Shown here: piece by piece, positions 52,169-64,000 of the stretch
Layout: each line of letters opens with the position of its first letter
Numbering within the stretch: the stretch's first letter is position 1
NCBI GenBank assembly: GCA_002104895.1
Contig: MCFG01000007.1
Location: 242,501 to 306,500 of the forward strand
DNA length: 64,000 nt
Direction: 5' to 3'
From: Anaeromyces robustus
Lineage: Eukaryota > Neocallimastigomycota > Neocallimastigomycetes > Neocallimastigales > Neocallimastigaceae
Program-made: the position numbers and the translations under genes
The notes under the pieces: generated by a model
Databases searched by the model: none
What the model was told of the DNA's origin: nothing
The model's input: only the letters and a program-made list of their open reading frames with translations

Positions 52169-55100
52169 TAATATATTATTATATATATATTAATAAATGG
52201 AATGTCAAATGATTAAAAAAATCATACCACATAGACATGAAATTGATGATTTATGACCTCTTAATATACTTTGTAATACAAATTTCATATATTTTCCTAA
52301 ATGAAATTTCCATATACATATAACCTAAAGATTATATATTCATTTTTATAATAATATTTAATAATTAATGTATGATCATTATTTCTAATAACAATATATA
52401 TATGTTATTACCATATCTGATCCACCAGTAATCATAGTATCTTGATCAGCAAATTTTAAACATGTAATATCACCAGTATGAAGTACATCACTTGAATATA
52501 ATACTTTATTATTTTCATAATTACATATTCTAATACATTTGTCAAAGAAATTCCATTCAACAAATTTTAATGTATTTGGAATCATAGTTTGATGCTCTTT
52601 TAATAAATAATATTTTGTATCATTAACAAAATCAATTTCACCTACTGGACCATTAATAACTTTTAATGGAAAAGAAGATGGTACTAAATAATCAAAATGG
52701 GAAGATAATAAAAATTGAATTTCATTTGTTTTTTCTTGTCTTGCTGGATGAGGTTCTTTAAATAACTGACTTGGAGTTTGTCCAAAATTATGAATAATAT
52801 TTATTGTGGAAACTCTTTCAATTGGATCTTGAATACTATCAATATTTACGGCACCTTCATAAGATAAATGATAAAATACATTTAAAGCATTTACAGCTTC
52901 TTCTCCTTGTTGTTTATATCCAAATATAAGATCTATCCATTTATGTAAGTTAGAAGAAACATATTCTGATTCCAATGCTTGACGGTGAATAAAAACAAAT
53001 AATCTTGGATCGTTATAGGCCCATGTTGGCAAAATTACATTATCAATATGAGTTTTATCATGTTTAATACCTAAATTAAAACCATTTTTATTTACAAAAA
53101 AATCAGGTAAATAATAAAATTCTGGTATAAGTTCTCTAACATCTGTTGTATTTTCCTTTGCTGCCGACTTCCATGTTCTATCAACTGAGAAGAAAAGTCG
53201 ATCAGCATGATCAAAATGTCCACCTTGTAATTTTAAATATTGATCAGTGAAAGGTTCCATTCTCATAAGATATGTACAAACAATCATTGCTGATGAATAA
53301 TGTGTACCATAATGAAAAGCTGGCTTTCCTTCTGGATCTTCCCAATGATCATAACGTTCTTTAATTTTTACTATATAATAATAAAAAAATGAAAAAAAAT
53401 AGTTAAGTATATATAATTAAATATTTTATTGTTAATATTTTAATTATATATAAAATAAATTATAATTACATGCACGCTCTTCATCTTGAGCTCCTATAAA
53501 TCATATAAATATTGATATATTTATAAATAATATTCATATCATATAATAAAAATGTTCTTTTTGTTAATAAATAATAATTTAATTTTATTATATTTAATAA
53601 TAATTTATATCAATTAAATATTAAGTTATGTTTACCCATTGGTTTTGATAAATCTCTGAAATTCTTTGGATCATTCAAATCAATCTACATAATGTTGTTA
53701 ATGATATTAATAAAATCTCATATTAATATTTATAGATATAATTTTATATAAATAATATATTAAGTATTAATTATGAAAATATTAATAATTGAGATACTAA
53801 TAAAAGATGATGACATAATTTATTACCTTTGGTGATTCATAATTTGATAAAATCCACGGGAATATAGGATATTGAGTTAAATCGTTATAAGATCTTCCTG
53901 CCATTGTGTTTAATGTAAATAAGTATTCAAAATTGGAAATTTTTCTTTTTTCCCATTTCTTTCGTATTTTATCTAAATTATAACTATCGGATAAGAAATT
54001 AGGTATTCTAATACCAAATCCATTATTATCTTCTGAATTTTCTATTATGGATTCTTTATTGTTTATTTTGGCATTTATTTTAGAATAAAGTTTATTAAAT
54101 ATTAAATCACGTTCCTTATTTTCAAATGTAAATAAATAACTTCTTCCATTGGATAAGAAAAATTCTATACCAACATTACGGAATATAAATCTTCTTTTCT
54201 TAATATCTATTATATTTGATTGTGACCTTTTTTATATATATTGTATTATATATAATAAATAACATACATATTTAAATAAAAAATTATTATAAAAAATTAA
54301 ATTATATATATATATTTGTTACCATTTAACATAATCATATGAATATTTCTCAACTTTAGAATTTTTAGTACTTTTTAATAAATCTTGTTGGGTACTTGAT
54401 ATTAAAATAATATAGAATGGATTTCTTTCCTATTATATAAATATTAAATAATTAATTATTTTTTGTTATTACTATTGATATTATTTATATTATTATTTTA
54501 TTTTTTAAGATTTATATTATTTACCTCAATTGGAATATTCGAAATATTTTCAATTTCATTACCTGGACGCTTTAAATAGTTTTCAATAAAGTATATATTT
54601 GAATCACCTAAAATTAATAATCCCTCTATTTAAATACATACACCAAATAATATAATTGAGTGTATAGTGGAAAAAATAATTATATTAATATATTTATAAC
54701 AATAATAACATAATAAGAATAATAATATTATTATTATTGTTATTTTATTAAAAAAGATAAATTAACTTACCACAAATATCCAAACCTATATAAATTTATC
54801 ATTAATATTTAATTATAAAATTTTTTTAAATCAATACTTTTATCTATCAAAAAGAAAAAGATTATATTTAAAAAAATATATATATATTATAAATACCTTT
54901 AATTCTAGCAACATTATATAAATCAATTTTTATATCTTCGGGATCAATTAAACGAGAAATTCTTTCATTAATATTTTCAATAGCATTCTTTTCTTCGGGT
55001 GATGTAGGGGAAACTTCACTACTTACGTCAGTATTACTCGTTAATGGACCCTTATCATCATTAGTATTTATATAAACATCTGATGTATCAGTTATTTCAC

Positions 55101-57852
55101 TAGCATCATTTAATATACTAGTAGTATCATCTCTCATAATTTCACTATTATTTGTATTTCCGCCTTCTGGAATTTCTTTTATAGTATCTCTGGAAACTAT
55201 TAATTATTAATATATCAAATATAGGTTATCAAAGTATTTGATTGAAAATAGAAATGTTTAATAATTATTGAAAAAATAATAATAATTAATAATAAAATGA
55301 ATTCATATTGAACTATAAATAATTATCTATAATTCAATAATAATAATTATTCTATTAATAATAACTATATAATTAAATAATTAATTAATTATAATTACAT
55401 TCAGGTTTATGTAAAGAAACTAATTCTTCAAAGTTTGGTTTATTTGATACCATTGGCGTTGGTGGAATATTTATAAATGAACTCTCATCTATATATATAT
55501 AAATTATTTTTATTTTTTAATTAAATATCTATATTGTTAATTAATAATATATATATTTTTTACGAACATGGTGTATTTTTCATCATCTTTAATTTATTCT
55601 TCTCTTCCATTTTTTTCTGAGTTTCCATTGATTTTTCTATTTAAAGCATTAATTAATTTTATTTATTATAATTTATTTAATATAATTTATAAAGAATAAT
55701 AATATATTGAGTAAATTAAATAATAAATAATATTATAAAACTTTACTTAAATAATCAGCAACTTCAGTTTTCTATAAAAATATTTTTTACAAATATTGTT
55801 TCATAAATATTTAAAATAAATTTTAGAAAAAACAATATAATATTACTTCTTTTTAAATATGAATATTAATATAACACTAATACGAAAAACTTACATTTCT
55901 TACAAAGTTTTTCCTTATTTTAGAACTATCACTCGAATTACTTGCTTTTCTTTCCATTGAATATACAGAACATGTATCGGATTCATTTTCATTATTTAAT
56001 TTTAATAATTCTCTATCAAAATTTAGATTTAATCTTAATTTTTGTCTTGTCCTATCAGGAGCTTCAGTAAAATCTTTTATTTTATTATTTTTATAAATAA
56101 ATTTAAAGTAATAATAATAATCATAATATCAAAAATGAGTATATATTAAAAAATTAATATAAAAAAGATTCAAATTAATAATATAAAAGTATTTTTTTTA
56201 TAAATTAAAATAATTTTACCAAGTTTCCAATATTTTATTTCATCATCATCTATTTCCCATATTGCTTTTTCTCTATATAAATTGTAAATAATTTTATTCC
56301 ATTCAATTTCTAAAACTTTTGATGTTTCTAATTTATCTAGTAATAATCTTTTAGAACTTATTGAAGTTCTATCTTGAATCATTTTTAATCTTTCTAATAT
56401 TCTATATTGTAAACCATTTAATTCTTCCATATCATCTGCTGTAATACTACTACCACTTTTAGGACTAATTAATTTATTTTGATTATTATCGCTATTCCTC
56501 TTGGCTGAATTAGTAATATATTCATTTATTTTATTTTGTTCTTGATTTTTGAAATTTTTCCATGAATAAGAGTAAAAGGTTGAAAACATTTCACTAAGAC
56601 ACATTTGATTTTTTCTAATATACTCGTTTAAATTAATATTTGGCTTACAAAACAATACAAAACAATAATTAAAATTATATAAAAAAGAGTAATTTGTAAT
56701 AAGTTTTTTTGAAAAAAATTAATATACATTATAATAGTAATAATTTATAATCTATAATGATTTTTATATATTGTAAAATAAAACTAAAAAAATACCATAA
56801 TAGAATTTGAGAGATTTTTTATTTCCTCTTCAGCTATTCTATCATCTGATCTAAGTTTCATAACCTTTTTATAATCTTGTAATTTACAATTAAGAATAAT
56901 ATCCCATGCCTATTATATTATTTAAAAATTGTATATGCATAAATATATTTAAATGAGTAATTAATTATATTTTTATTATAAATGTATTAATGATAAAAGG
57001 ATTATATTAAAAAATGTTTTTTAATTTAAAACATTATTATATTATATATTTATTATATATATATATATATATTGAAATTACCTCACATAAACAAGGTTCA
57101 ATATTCCTTTCAGACATGATCATAATATTATATATATTTAACAGTATAGAATTAAAAAAATCTTGATCATTATTATCAGCATTAATTAATATACTTTTTT
57201 CATTAATTTCATTTTTAATAATGAAAAATATATCTTCTGAATTATGTTCGTAAAAGAAGAAATACAGAATAGTTCTATTCCATAATTTATATAATCCTGA
57301 TAAAGTTGTAGAATTTTTATCATTATTTAAATCACGTATTTTTCCAATAACATTATATAAGAATTTCATTATGAATTTTGCTAATTTAGTTGATTTATCT
57401 AATTGATAAAAGAAAAAATAAAAAATAAAAAAAAGATAATAAAATATTTTTTATAAATAATCATGTATTAATTTATTAGTAATAATTTTAATATTATATA
57501 ATAAAATTTATATACAAAAATATATATATGTACTTATAAAAACAAAATCAATTCCACATGTTAAAAATTTTAATACATTATTAATAGTTTTTTGTTCAAT
57601 TAATAGATCAATATTTTTATTTGAAATTAACAAAAGCTTAGTAATAACATGCTTATATATATTGATAGACATATTATGTCTGAATTCTGTAGGGAAGCTT
57701 TCTAGAGACTATTATTTAAAATTTATTTAAAAAAGTATTATTAATAATAATTATTATTATAAGTGTTGGAAAAAAACATATTTAATATATATAAAAAAAT
57801 AGCAGTCACAATAATAGTAATAATAATAATAGTAATAGTAATAGTAGTAGTA

Positions 57853-57897
<45 letters not shown>

Positions 57898-60800
57898 GTA
57901 ATAGTAATAGTAATAATAAATATTTACATTCATAATATTATTTAAAGCATATAAAGGTTTCCAATCTTCAGCGATAGACGATGTAACCATAGCAATAATT
58001 AAATTATAAATTGGAAGTTCATATTTTTCCTTTATTTTATTTAATATTTTAGTATTTTTACTTTTTTCATTGGCGGAACTATTATTAACTAATGGACTTT
58101 CATTATTAACTTGCTTATTTTCATCCTTATTTTCATTTTCATGTATTGATTTATTTTCACATTCTTTTGATGGTGATTTTTCTTCCGCTTTAATATTATT
58201 GAGAGATTTCATAAGAGAATCATCAAAAGATCCATTTATTGATAAAGGATCATTAAAATAATTGCTAGATTCATTAACTATAATGTTTTCACTTATTGCA
58301 GATTTTGGTTCATTAACAAAAAAGTGAATATTATCTGCTTTAGTAGGTGAATTTGTGTATGAAATATCAAGCATAGACATTTGATTATGAACTATAATAT
58401 AAATTGTATCTAATAATTCATTTATAATTTCAGTTTCACTCAATAATAATTTAATTTTTTTATTATCAAGAGAGAATAAATGTAAGAGAAATGAAAATAT
58501 ATTTTCAATAAATTGAACTGATGATAATACTTTTTTATTATATTCATCATTTTCTATATATTATTACATACATATATATATGTAAATGGTTATTATTTCA
58601 TTGTAAATAATTATGTAAAATATAAACAAATTAATTAATATTTAAAAAAAATAAATAATTCAACTTACCTTGATAAATATACAATAAAGTTTCATCTTCT
58701 ATTAAATCCGTTATATCATATTTTTTTCTTTGAGTTAAATTAACTAATGGGGTTCTTGGAGTTTTTGGAGTTTTTGGAGTAGAGGATCCACCATATGGAG
58801 AAAGATGAAGAGATGTAGGTAAAGTTTGAGAAATATAGACACTTAAAGCTTTTCTTCTATTACTACTACTTTTATCACTATTACTATTATTGTTGTTGTT
58901 ATTATGTTTATCATATAAATTAGCAAATAATCTACTTTGAATAGGACTATGACTACAAATAGGTGAATTATCAACAGAAGATGAATTATTTCCAGATTTT
59001 GTTGGAGTCGATTCTTCCCTTCTATTAAGTTGTTCTAAATCAATTTTTTCATAATTCTTAGTGACACTATCAATATTAATTCTAATCATTTCTTTACAAA
59101 CTTTTAATAATACAATTAAACTATCAATATTAAATTGTGTATTATTATTATTATTTTGAACTGAACTCTTATATAACCTCTTTAAAGTAGTTATATCAAA
59201 AGAAGAATTTAAAGGAATAGTACTAATTGGTGTATCAAAAGTAATAGATAATAATGAATGATATATTTGAGATACTCTATAAAATTTAGGAAGACTTAAA
59301 GTCATTAATTTATACATTTTATAATTATTTCTAAATGAAGTCTTATATTGATAGTTTTGAATTTGTAATAACTTAGTTAATATTTTCATAACAAGAATTA
59401 CTGTGACAGGGGAAATATTTTGGTTAAGGAAATATGTAAACCATTGAACTTCAATTAATTTTGAAAATTCATAAGCATAATTTATAGTATTTTCTTGTGA
59501 AGTATCATTAATTACATTATAAATAGCTTCTAAAAGCTTATTTCTAGCAAATAATGAATAAAGAGAAGGATCATCTTTATTTTGATAATATTCATTGTTA
59601 TTATTATTAGAACTATTACTACCACCACTATAAATATATTCTATATCTACTTTAGAAGGTTTTCTTTTTCTTAAACGTGAAAATGATGTATCAATTGAAA
59701 GTGAAGGGAAGCTAGAATTTATTGTAAAACTTCTTGGCTTATTTCTAATTTTTGGTATTAAAGGAGAAGAATTTAAGGAAATATCATCAAATGAATTAAT
59801 ATTTGATTTATTACTTTCTACTTTAGTATCAATATGGCTAACTTTTTTTATTTAATATTTAAATTTTAAAATTAATAATTATATTTATATATATGCAAAA
59901 AAATATTATTTTATATTAACAGTGAAATATATTTTATATGACAACTTTTTTTTTTTTTTGAAAAAAAATATTAATTCAATATATATATTCATACCTTTTG
60001 GTAATGTTGATGAAATATATGAAGCTAAAACTCTTAATTGATTTTTTGTAAAATGATGTTTTAAACAAATAATAATAATATCTACAATTTTTGGAATTAA
60101 TTCTCTAGCAAATATTTCTTCACGAAGAGCAAGTGCTAATTTTTTAATAATTGAATTTTTAATTAAACTTGAAATATTTATTAAATAACTACTATTGTTT
60201 TTATTTATAAAGTAATTATATTGTTGTAAGACACTAGTTTGAATTTCTATACTAGTATCTTTCCAAATATCAAAATCCAAAAATATATATTTATAAAATT
60301 TACTTTATATTTTAAAAAAAATAATCATAATAATTATAGATAATTATGATAAGTTTTTTATGAAGCATTTATATAATTATAATATTTATTAATAAATTAA
60401 ATATTTATAAAAAATTTAAATATTTAATATAAAAATAAAAAGAAATACATACTAGAATCCGTCTTTTGGAGTTTTAACCATATTAATTAAATTCGATACA
60501 GTTTCGCAAGTAATAAAATGTTTTTTATTTTTTAAAATATTTGCAAAAATTTCATATTTATGGTCCTTATCCATATCACTGGCATTTCTTATATTTGTTT
60601 TTATAGCCTCTGTCACAATACTTAATGAAGTATTAAAATCTTTTAAATTCTATTTTTTTAAATGTAAACAATATATATAAATATATATATATAATATTAA
60701 ATATTATATAAATAATGAATTATTTTAAAAAAATGAAAAAAAATTATATATATTAATATCAAAAAAAATTTCTAATTACAGTTTCATTTTCCATGATTTT

Positions 60801-63800
60801 AAGTAAAATAGACATTCCACCAAATCTCCAAATACTATTTGAGAAAAGATTTGGATTATATTCAGTAAAAGCACCTTTTATCATGCCAAATTCAGATGAT
60901 TTACTATCATTAATAGAAATTAAATCGCTATAAGTAATACCATTTAATGATTTTGTATTATTAAGAATAAGACGATAATATTTATTTTCTCCTTCATTTT
61001 CATCCTTAATTTCACTAATATTATCAAGAACATTTTTAGAACAAAGAGAAATTAAAGTTTTATCTTCAGGGAATTTAATAGATTGAATATCAATAGAAGA
61101 ATGGAACATTTTTAATGCCATAGGAGCTTCTAATGAATAATTGATTAAATGACAAACACCGAAATCCCATTTAACATGAGGGTTTTTAATATCATCATTA
61201 TCATTGTTATTGTTAGTAATAGTGTTGGTACTTGAAATACTTAAAATTTCACCAATTTTACATTTTAAATGTTGAGTTGATATTGGTGTATCAATATATT
61301 CATTTTTAATATTATCATATAATTCACCATTAATATAAATATTTAATATACTACCGGCAAATGAAAGTGTTCTTAAATATTTATTTGGCTGATGAATAAT
61401 TACTATTTGATACCATTTATTATCATTTAAAATTAAATTATCAATACATGATTTAACTTTATTCGTTTTAATATGAAGTTTTTTCAATTTATTATTATCA
61501 TTACTAACAGATAATGAAAAAATACTATTATGGGTACGTGTATCTATAATATCTACAATATTTAATGTCCTACTAGTATTAAATTGACAAATTCTGAAAT
61601 TTAAAATAAAAGTATAACCAGAATTACTTGGGAATAATCCTTCAGTAATACTATTTAATAAAATATAAGAATTTTGTTCCAAAGTTAAATCAAAATGTAT
61701 ATAAGAAAAGTTATTTTTTAATTTTAAAGCATGACACATTAAATCTAAAATAGAAGATTTAACATTTTGTAATTCTTTATTTTCAAAACAAGTATATTCC
61801 ATTTCTTCTTCACATCTTATAGAAATTTCATTATATTTTTTTAAAAGATAAAGTGAATCATTATCTTCAATACCAATTTCTATTACTAATTTAACTAAGG
61901 AATGAATTAATTCAAAACATTTATCCCATAAAATTAAATCATTTGGATCTGATATTTTATCTTGGTTTTCTGAAGGAATTAAAAATTGCAAGAATTTTAA
62001 TGGATATTTACCTTTATCATCATTACCATATAATAAATGAATCATTGTTGTTAATAAATTCTTAGTTTTATATGCCATAATTTGATTATATTTATAAGAA
62101 TTAAGTAATATAGATATAACTTCCAAAATAGTTAAAGTAGTATTTGGATCTACTGAATTTTGTAAAATATCTAATACTACAGGTATGCCATAAGAATTAA
62201 TAAATTTTAATTTTGATAATTTTTCAATATTTTCTGGTAAATTCGAAGCGTTTCTACTAATATCTGAAGAATTAGGAAAATCATAATATTTAAAAGAATG
62301 GCTTTTATTTATACTAAATTTCTTTTCAAATTTATCATTCCAATTATCGAAAAAATCACTTTTACTTCTTGATTGTAATGGTTTTATATTATTTTCATCT
62401 TCATCTTCCTCTTTTTTTCCTTCTATATTTCCCTTTTCCAACATATTCTGACCTTTACAACTAAATATTTTAATAACACTTAGATCTTCTGTTAATAAAG
62501 CGAATAAATAACCGTAAATAATAATTCCAGCATTTGTTCCAAAAATACCTGTCATATATAATAAATCTGAAAAAGATTTTTTATCAAAATTTTTTAGGAA
62601 ATATCTTCTATTCATTGGCATATTTTTTAGAGATATAATTAAAACTGTTAATATTAATTGAAATAGAACAAAACTTGAAATATGATGATATTCTTCATTA
62701 TCATTATCATTATTGTCATCATTATTTTTAACTCTAATTTTCAATTTTTTCATAACATAACTTGATTTTATATAATCATTAAAAGAATCCAAACAATTTG
62801 CTCCATTAATATATTCATTAATACTACCAATAGAAACTCTATCACATGATATATCTCTTTTAATTATAGAACTACTAGTATTGATAGCAAGACTATTTTG
62901 TTTTTCTAATTTATTTACATTTGTATTATTTGGTGGTGTTTCAGAAAATGTTTCTTCTGTTGTAGTCGTTTTTAATGTTGTAGATGAGGAATCCTTTTTA
63001 TTTGACCAAATTCCACCTAATTCAGATAGTAAAGATAATATACAAATATAACCACCTGCTTCTCTAAAAATATTTTTAGTTTGATCGCATTCAATATTTA
63101 ATTCATTAATTTCATTTAAAATATCAATTTTAAATTCTGCAGGATATTGTCTAAGTTGTAAAAGCTCAAGTAATTTTAAATATTCAGGTGAAATACCTTC
63201 TTCACTATTGAAAACATTTTCAATATTTGATTTCTGAGTTTTTGAAAAACAATAAGAAATAATAACATGATAAATTTTTAAAACATCTTCTCTTAATTCA
63301 TCTTCTAAGAGTAATTGATTTATAGCATTTTGTTGAGTTATTCTAAATAATTGTAAATTATTTTCATTATCCATAATTAATTCTAAAAGACATTCCGTGA
63401 TACAATGAAAATTTTTAAAAAATAATTCAACACTTACAGAATTTAAAACTTTTTCTGCATTAATGGATCTATGTTTATTACTAATAGTTGGAGTAATGCA
63501 ATTATTCATTGATTTACGTTTACCATCACTTGTTGAAGATATATTATAATTTAAAGTACAAGCTAAATCATGAAAAGCATTAGCAATGATAGTAATGAAA
63601 CCAATATCATTAAATGATTCTTTATATCTTGATGAACTATTCATTAATTTTAATAATAAATCACAAAATGATTTTGTTATTCTTGGATTCAATGTACCTT
63701 ATATTTTGTATTTATATATTAATATATTAAAAATTATTGATTAAAAATTGAAAGCAAAAAATTGTATTTAATATTATTTTTATTTTTCAAATATATAAAT

Positions 63801-64000
63801 AACACTTTTTAAAATATATATATATATCTTTTTTTCTATATTTTACCTTGTAAATAAATTCCAATACACATTAATTCTTTTAATGGTAAATAATCATATA
63901 TTTCCATTACAAAATATAATGTTTCCATAATATTATTCTAATAAATAAAAATTAATGTATTGTGAATTTATTATTAAATCAAATAAAAAAAACATATGAG
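50461..64000 (-). CDS. WDFY3/Alfy-like giant BEACH protein (lectin-like, PH-BEACH, WD40, FYVE-like), 5' end outside window
   Basis: A huge multi-exon gene read right to left. The first coding piece seen is near 63952-63847, then a long exon 63692-60759 whose end holds a concanavalin A-like lectin domain (about 61900-60950; FILNFRICQFNTSRTLNIVD). Helical-repeat exons follow to about 55140. The PH-BEACH domain (about 54615-54180; VGIEFFLSNGRSYLFTF) leads into BEACH (about 54000-52720), with KISNFEYLFTLNTMAGRSYN, QYPIFPWILSNYES, IPEFYYLPDFF, WIDLIFGYKQ and FGQTPSQLF. WD40 repeats lie from 52500 to 50940. A C-terminal FYVE-like zinc finger (about 50920-50540: CRSC, CVGCG, YCNEC, CKHC) ends the protein. 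This order is that of WDFY3/Alfy, a scaffold in selective autophagy of aggregates; a vesicle or autophagy role is inferred. The FYVE basic motif RRHHC is changed to DRFKIRC. Many exons are tiny; borders in the helical part are approximate. Confidence 0.85.
51667..51751. repeat. (AAT)n(ATT)n perfectly palindromic microsatellite, intron of the BEACH gene
   Basis: About 14 AAT triplets are followed directly by about 14 ATT triplets, so the whole array can fold on itself. It lies in an intron between WD40 exons. Confidence 0.9.
52110..52168. repeat. (AAT)n microsatellite, intron of the BEACH gene
   Basis: About 19 AAT triplets inside a short intron between WD40 exons. Confidence 0.9.
57800..57920. 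repeat. AAT/AGT compound microsatellite, intron of the BEACH gene
   Basis: About 120 bases of mixed AAT and AGT triplets in the intron downstream (coding sense) of the exon at 58443-57930. They produce a poly-Tyr frame on one strand and a poly-Ile/Val frame on the other, neither of which is a gene. Confidence 0.9.

Overview
The window is very AT-rich eukaryotic DNA. Intergenic DNA and introns are almost pure A/T and full of ATT, AAT and TTTA microsatellites and homopolymer runs, while exons are clearly richer in G/C. Introns are short, with GTAAGT/GTAAAT-type donors and TAG/AAG acceptors. There is no CRISPR, operon or prokaryotic signal. The composition, a secreted starch-active GH31 enzyme with repeated trefoil modules, a BspA-like/transglutaminase-like secreted protein and a tiny-macrocysts-B (TmcB)-type membrane protein together suggest an anaerobic gut fungus (Neocallimastigomycota: Piromyces, Neocallimastix or Anaeromyces type). 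This assignment is an inference from content, not a database match.

Layout. 1569-2570 (-): secreted transglutaminase-fold protein lacking the catalytic Cys. 5311-9199 (-): secreted GH31 alpha-glucosidase with six P-type trefoil domains and a CBM26-like starch-binding module; the reading frame breaks in a threonine linker. 11874-17190 (-): AASDH-like (ACSF4) enzyme with an adenylation domain, a carrier domain and a PQQ-type beta-propeller, about 12 exons. 18676-19181 (+): ribonuclease kappa/V-ATPase-associated small membrane protein, 3 exons. 23225-24806 (-): unrecognised protein with a C-terminal membrane segment. 28849-29511 (+): unrecognised single-pass membrane protein. 32620-35241 (+): BAR plus PH domain protein resembling Slm1/2, 5 exons. 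About 37685-46187 (+): TmcB-like multi-pass membrane protein, many tiny exons. 47182-49313 (+): membrane-anchored paraoxonase-like beta-propeller, about 9 exons. 50461-64000 (-): very large BEACH protein of the WDFY3/Alfy type (lectin-like, PH-BEACH, WD40, FYVE-like), whose 5' end lies beyond the window.

The genes do not form a single pathway. Two encode secreted proteins, probably for digestion or the cell surface. Several others concern membranes: V-ATPase (RNase kappa), plasma-membrane curvature and TORC2-type signalling (BAR-PH), autophagy or vesicle scaffolding (Alfy-like), and a large membrane receptor-like protein (TmcB-like). Between genes lie 1-4 kb gaps with no supportable gene. They hold long microsatellites, a few perfect hairpins, a tRNA 5'-half relic at 4444-4468 and one compositional island at about 30170-30410 that no gene explains.
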